Shown here one piece after another: positions 63,801 through 64,000 of a stretch of 64,000 bases of DNA. The position numbers and the translations under genes are program-made. Position 1 is the first letter of the stretch. Each line of letters opens with the position of its first letter. Origin of the DNA: Clostridia bacterium (GTDB taxonomy: Bacteria; Bacillota; Clostridia; Oscillospirales; CAG-272); NCBI GenBank assembly GCA_017502915.1, contig JAFVUB010000003.1, positions 182,810 to 246,809 of the forward strand, given 5' to 3'. Under the pieces are notes generated by a model. That model saw nothing but the letters and a program-made list of their open reading frames with translations. It was not told the DNA's origin and did not search any database.

Positions 63801-63875
63801 TGGCGCCTTTTGTAGGGCTCGAACCTACAACCCTCCGGTTAACAGCCGGATGCTCTGCCATTGAGCTAAAAAGGC
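63801..63875 (-). tRNA. tRNA-Asn (GTT)
   Basis: Minus strand: acceptor GCCTTTT pairs with AAAAGGC, discriminator G, encoded CCA. The anticodon loop CTGTTAA gives GTT. The T arm is TGTAGGTTCGAGCCCTACA. It follows the 5S gene by about 28 bases, so it is the last gene of an rRNA operon. Confidence 0.95.
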
Positions 63876-63903
63876 AAAGAGAGATTCGTTAGAATCTCTC
63901 GGT

Positions 63904-64000
<97 letters not shown>

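Overview
This window looks like a chromosomal segment of an anaerobic, endospore-lineage member of the Clostridia (Oscillospirales-like, probably gut-derived). Reasons: a SpoIVB peptidase, a SPOCS/LysM protein, a SigH-like sigma factor, DUF4364 and AbrB proteins, pyruvate formate-lyase, a hexameric glutamate dehydrogenase, T-box control of pheST, and AT-rich intergenic promoters of the TTGACA-17-TATAAT type. The species cannot be named from the sequence alone.

Layout. 0-5.6 kb: the 3' part of a large Fe-S/FAD oxidoreductase, a fused AroE-AroK homologue with eroded active sites, an HPr-like protein and spoIVB, followed by a hairpin repeat and a degraded copy of the spoIVB 3' end. 5.9-8.2 kb: an AT-rich accessory module (Ser/Thr-rich lipoprotein, CFI-box protein, divergent HTH regulator). 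8.3-19.2 kb: housekeeping and regulatory genes, including an S24-type repressor, RNase P RNA, cdd, abrB, sigH-like, hom and gdhA. 19.3-28.1 kb: the SGNH-lgt-rimO-pgsA operon, a CNNM/CorC transporter behind a structured leader, and a phosphatase-domain lipoprotein. 28.4-31.4 kb: tRNA-Cys followed by a lower-GC accessory stretch and an MscS channel. 31.5-34.6 kb: pflBA behind a pfl-motif (ZTP) riboswitch. 34.7-38.4 kb: a heterodimeric ABC exporter. 38.4-48.5 kb: aromatic amino acid genes. pheST is under a T-box. The operon aroF-DUF554-pheA-aroB-aroA-tyrA sits behind a Phe/Tyr leader-peptide attenuator. 48.6-51.4 kb: hpf and ligA.

51.4-59.5 kb: a nine-gene minus-strand cluster for SipW/TasA-like secretion. 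It has two SipW-type signal peptidases, five substrates with A-[LW]-F-T/N type signal peptides, one very large beta-helix substrate among them, an accessory secreted protein, and a membrane-anchored protein carrying a ribosomal-protein-L15-like domain. A divergent ribbon-helix-helix gene and ACTAC inverted repeats lie upstream. 60.1-62.3 kb: a GH3 glycosidase. 62.5-63.2 kb: an HTH protein fused to a glycine-rich beta-solenoid. 63.3-64.0 kb: a non-coding array of tRNA-Asn 3'-end copies, each followed by a terminator, then tRNA-Asn and the end of a 5S rRNA gene.

The items I consider most worth a second look are the three-segment Phe/Tyr attenuator, the L15-like protein in the SipW cluster, the AroE-AroK pseudoenzyme candidate, the unassigned leader before the CorC gene, and the tRNA-3'-end/terminator array.
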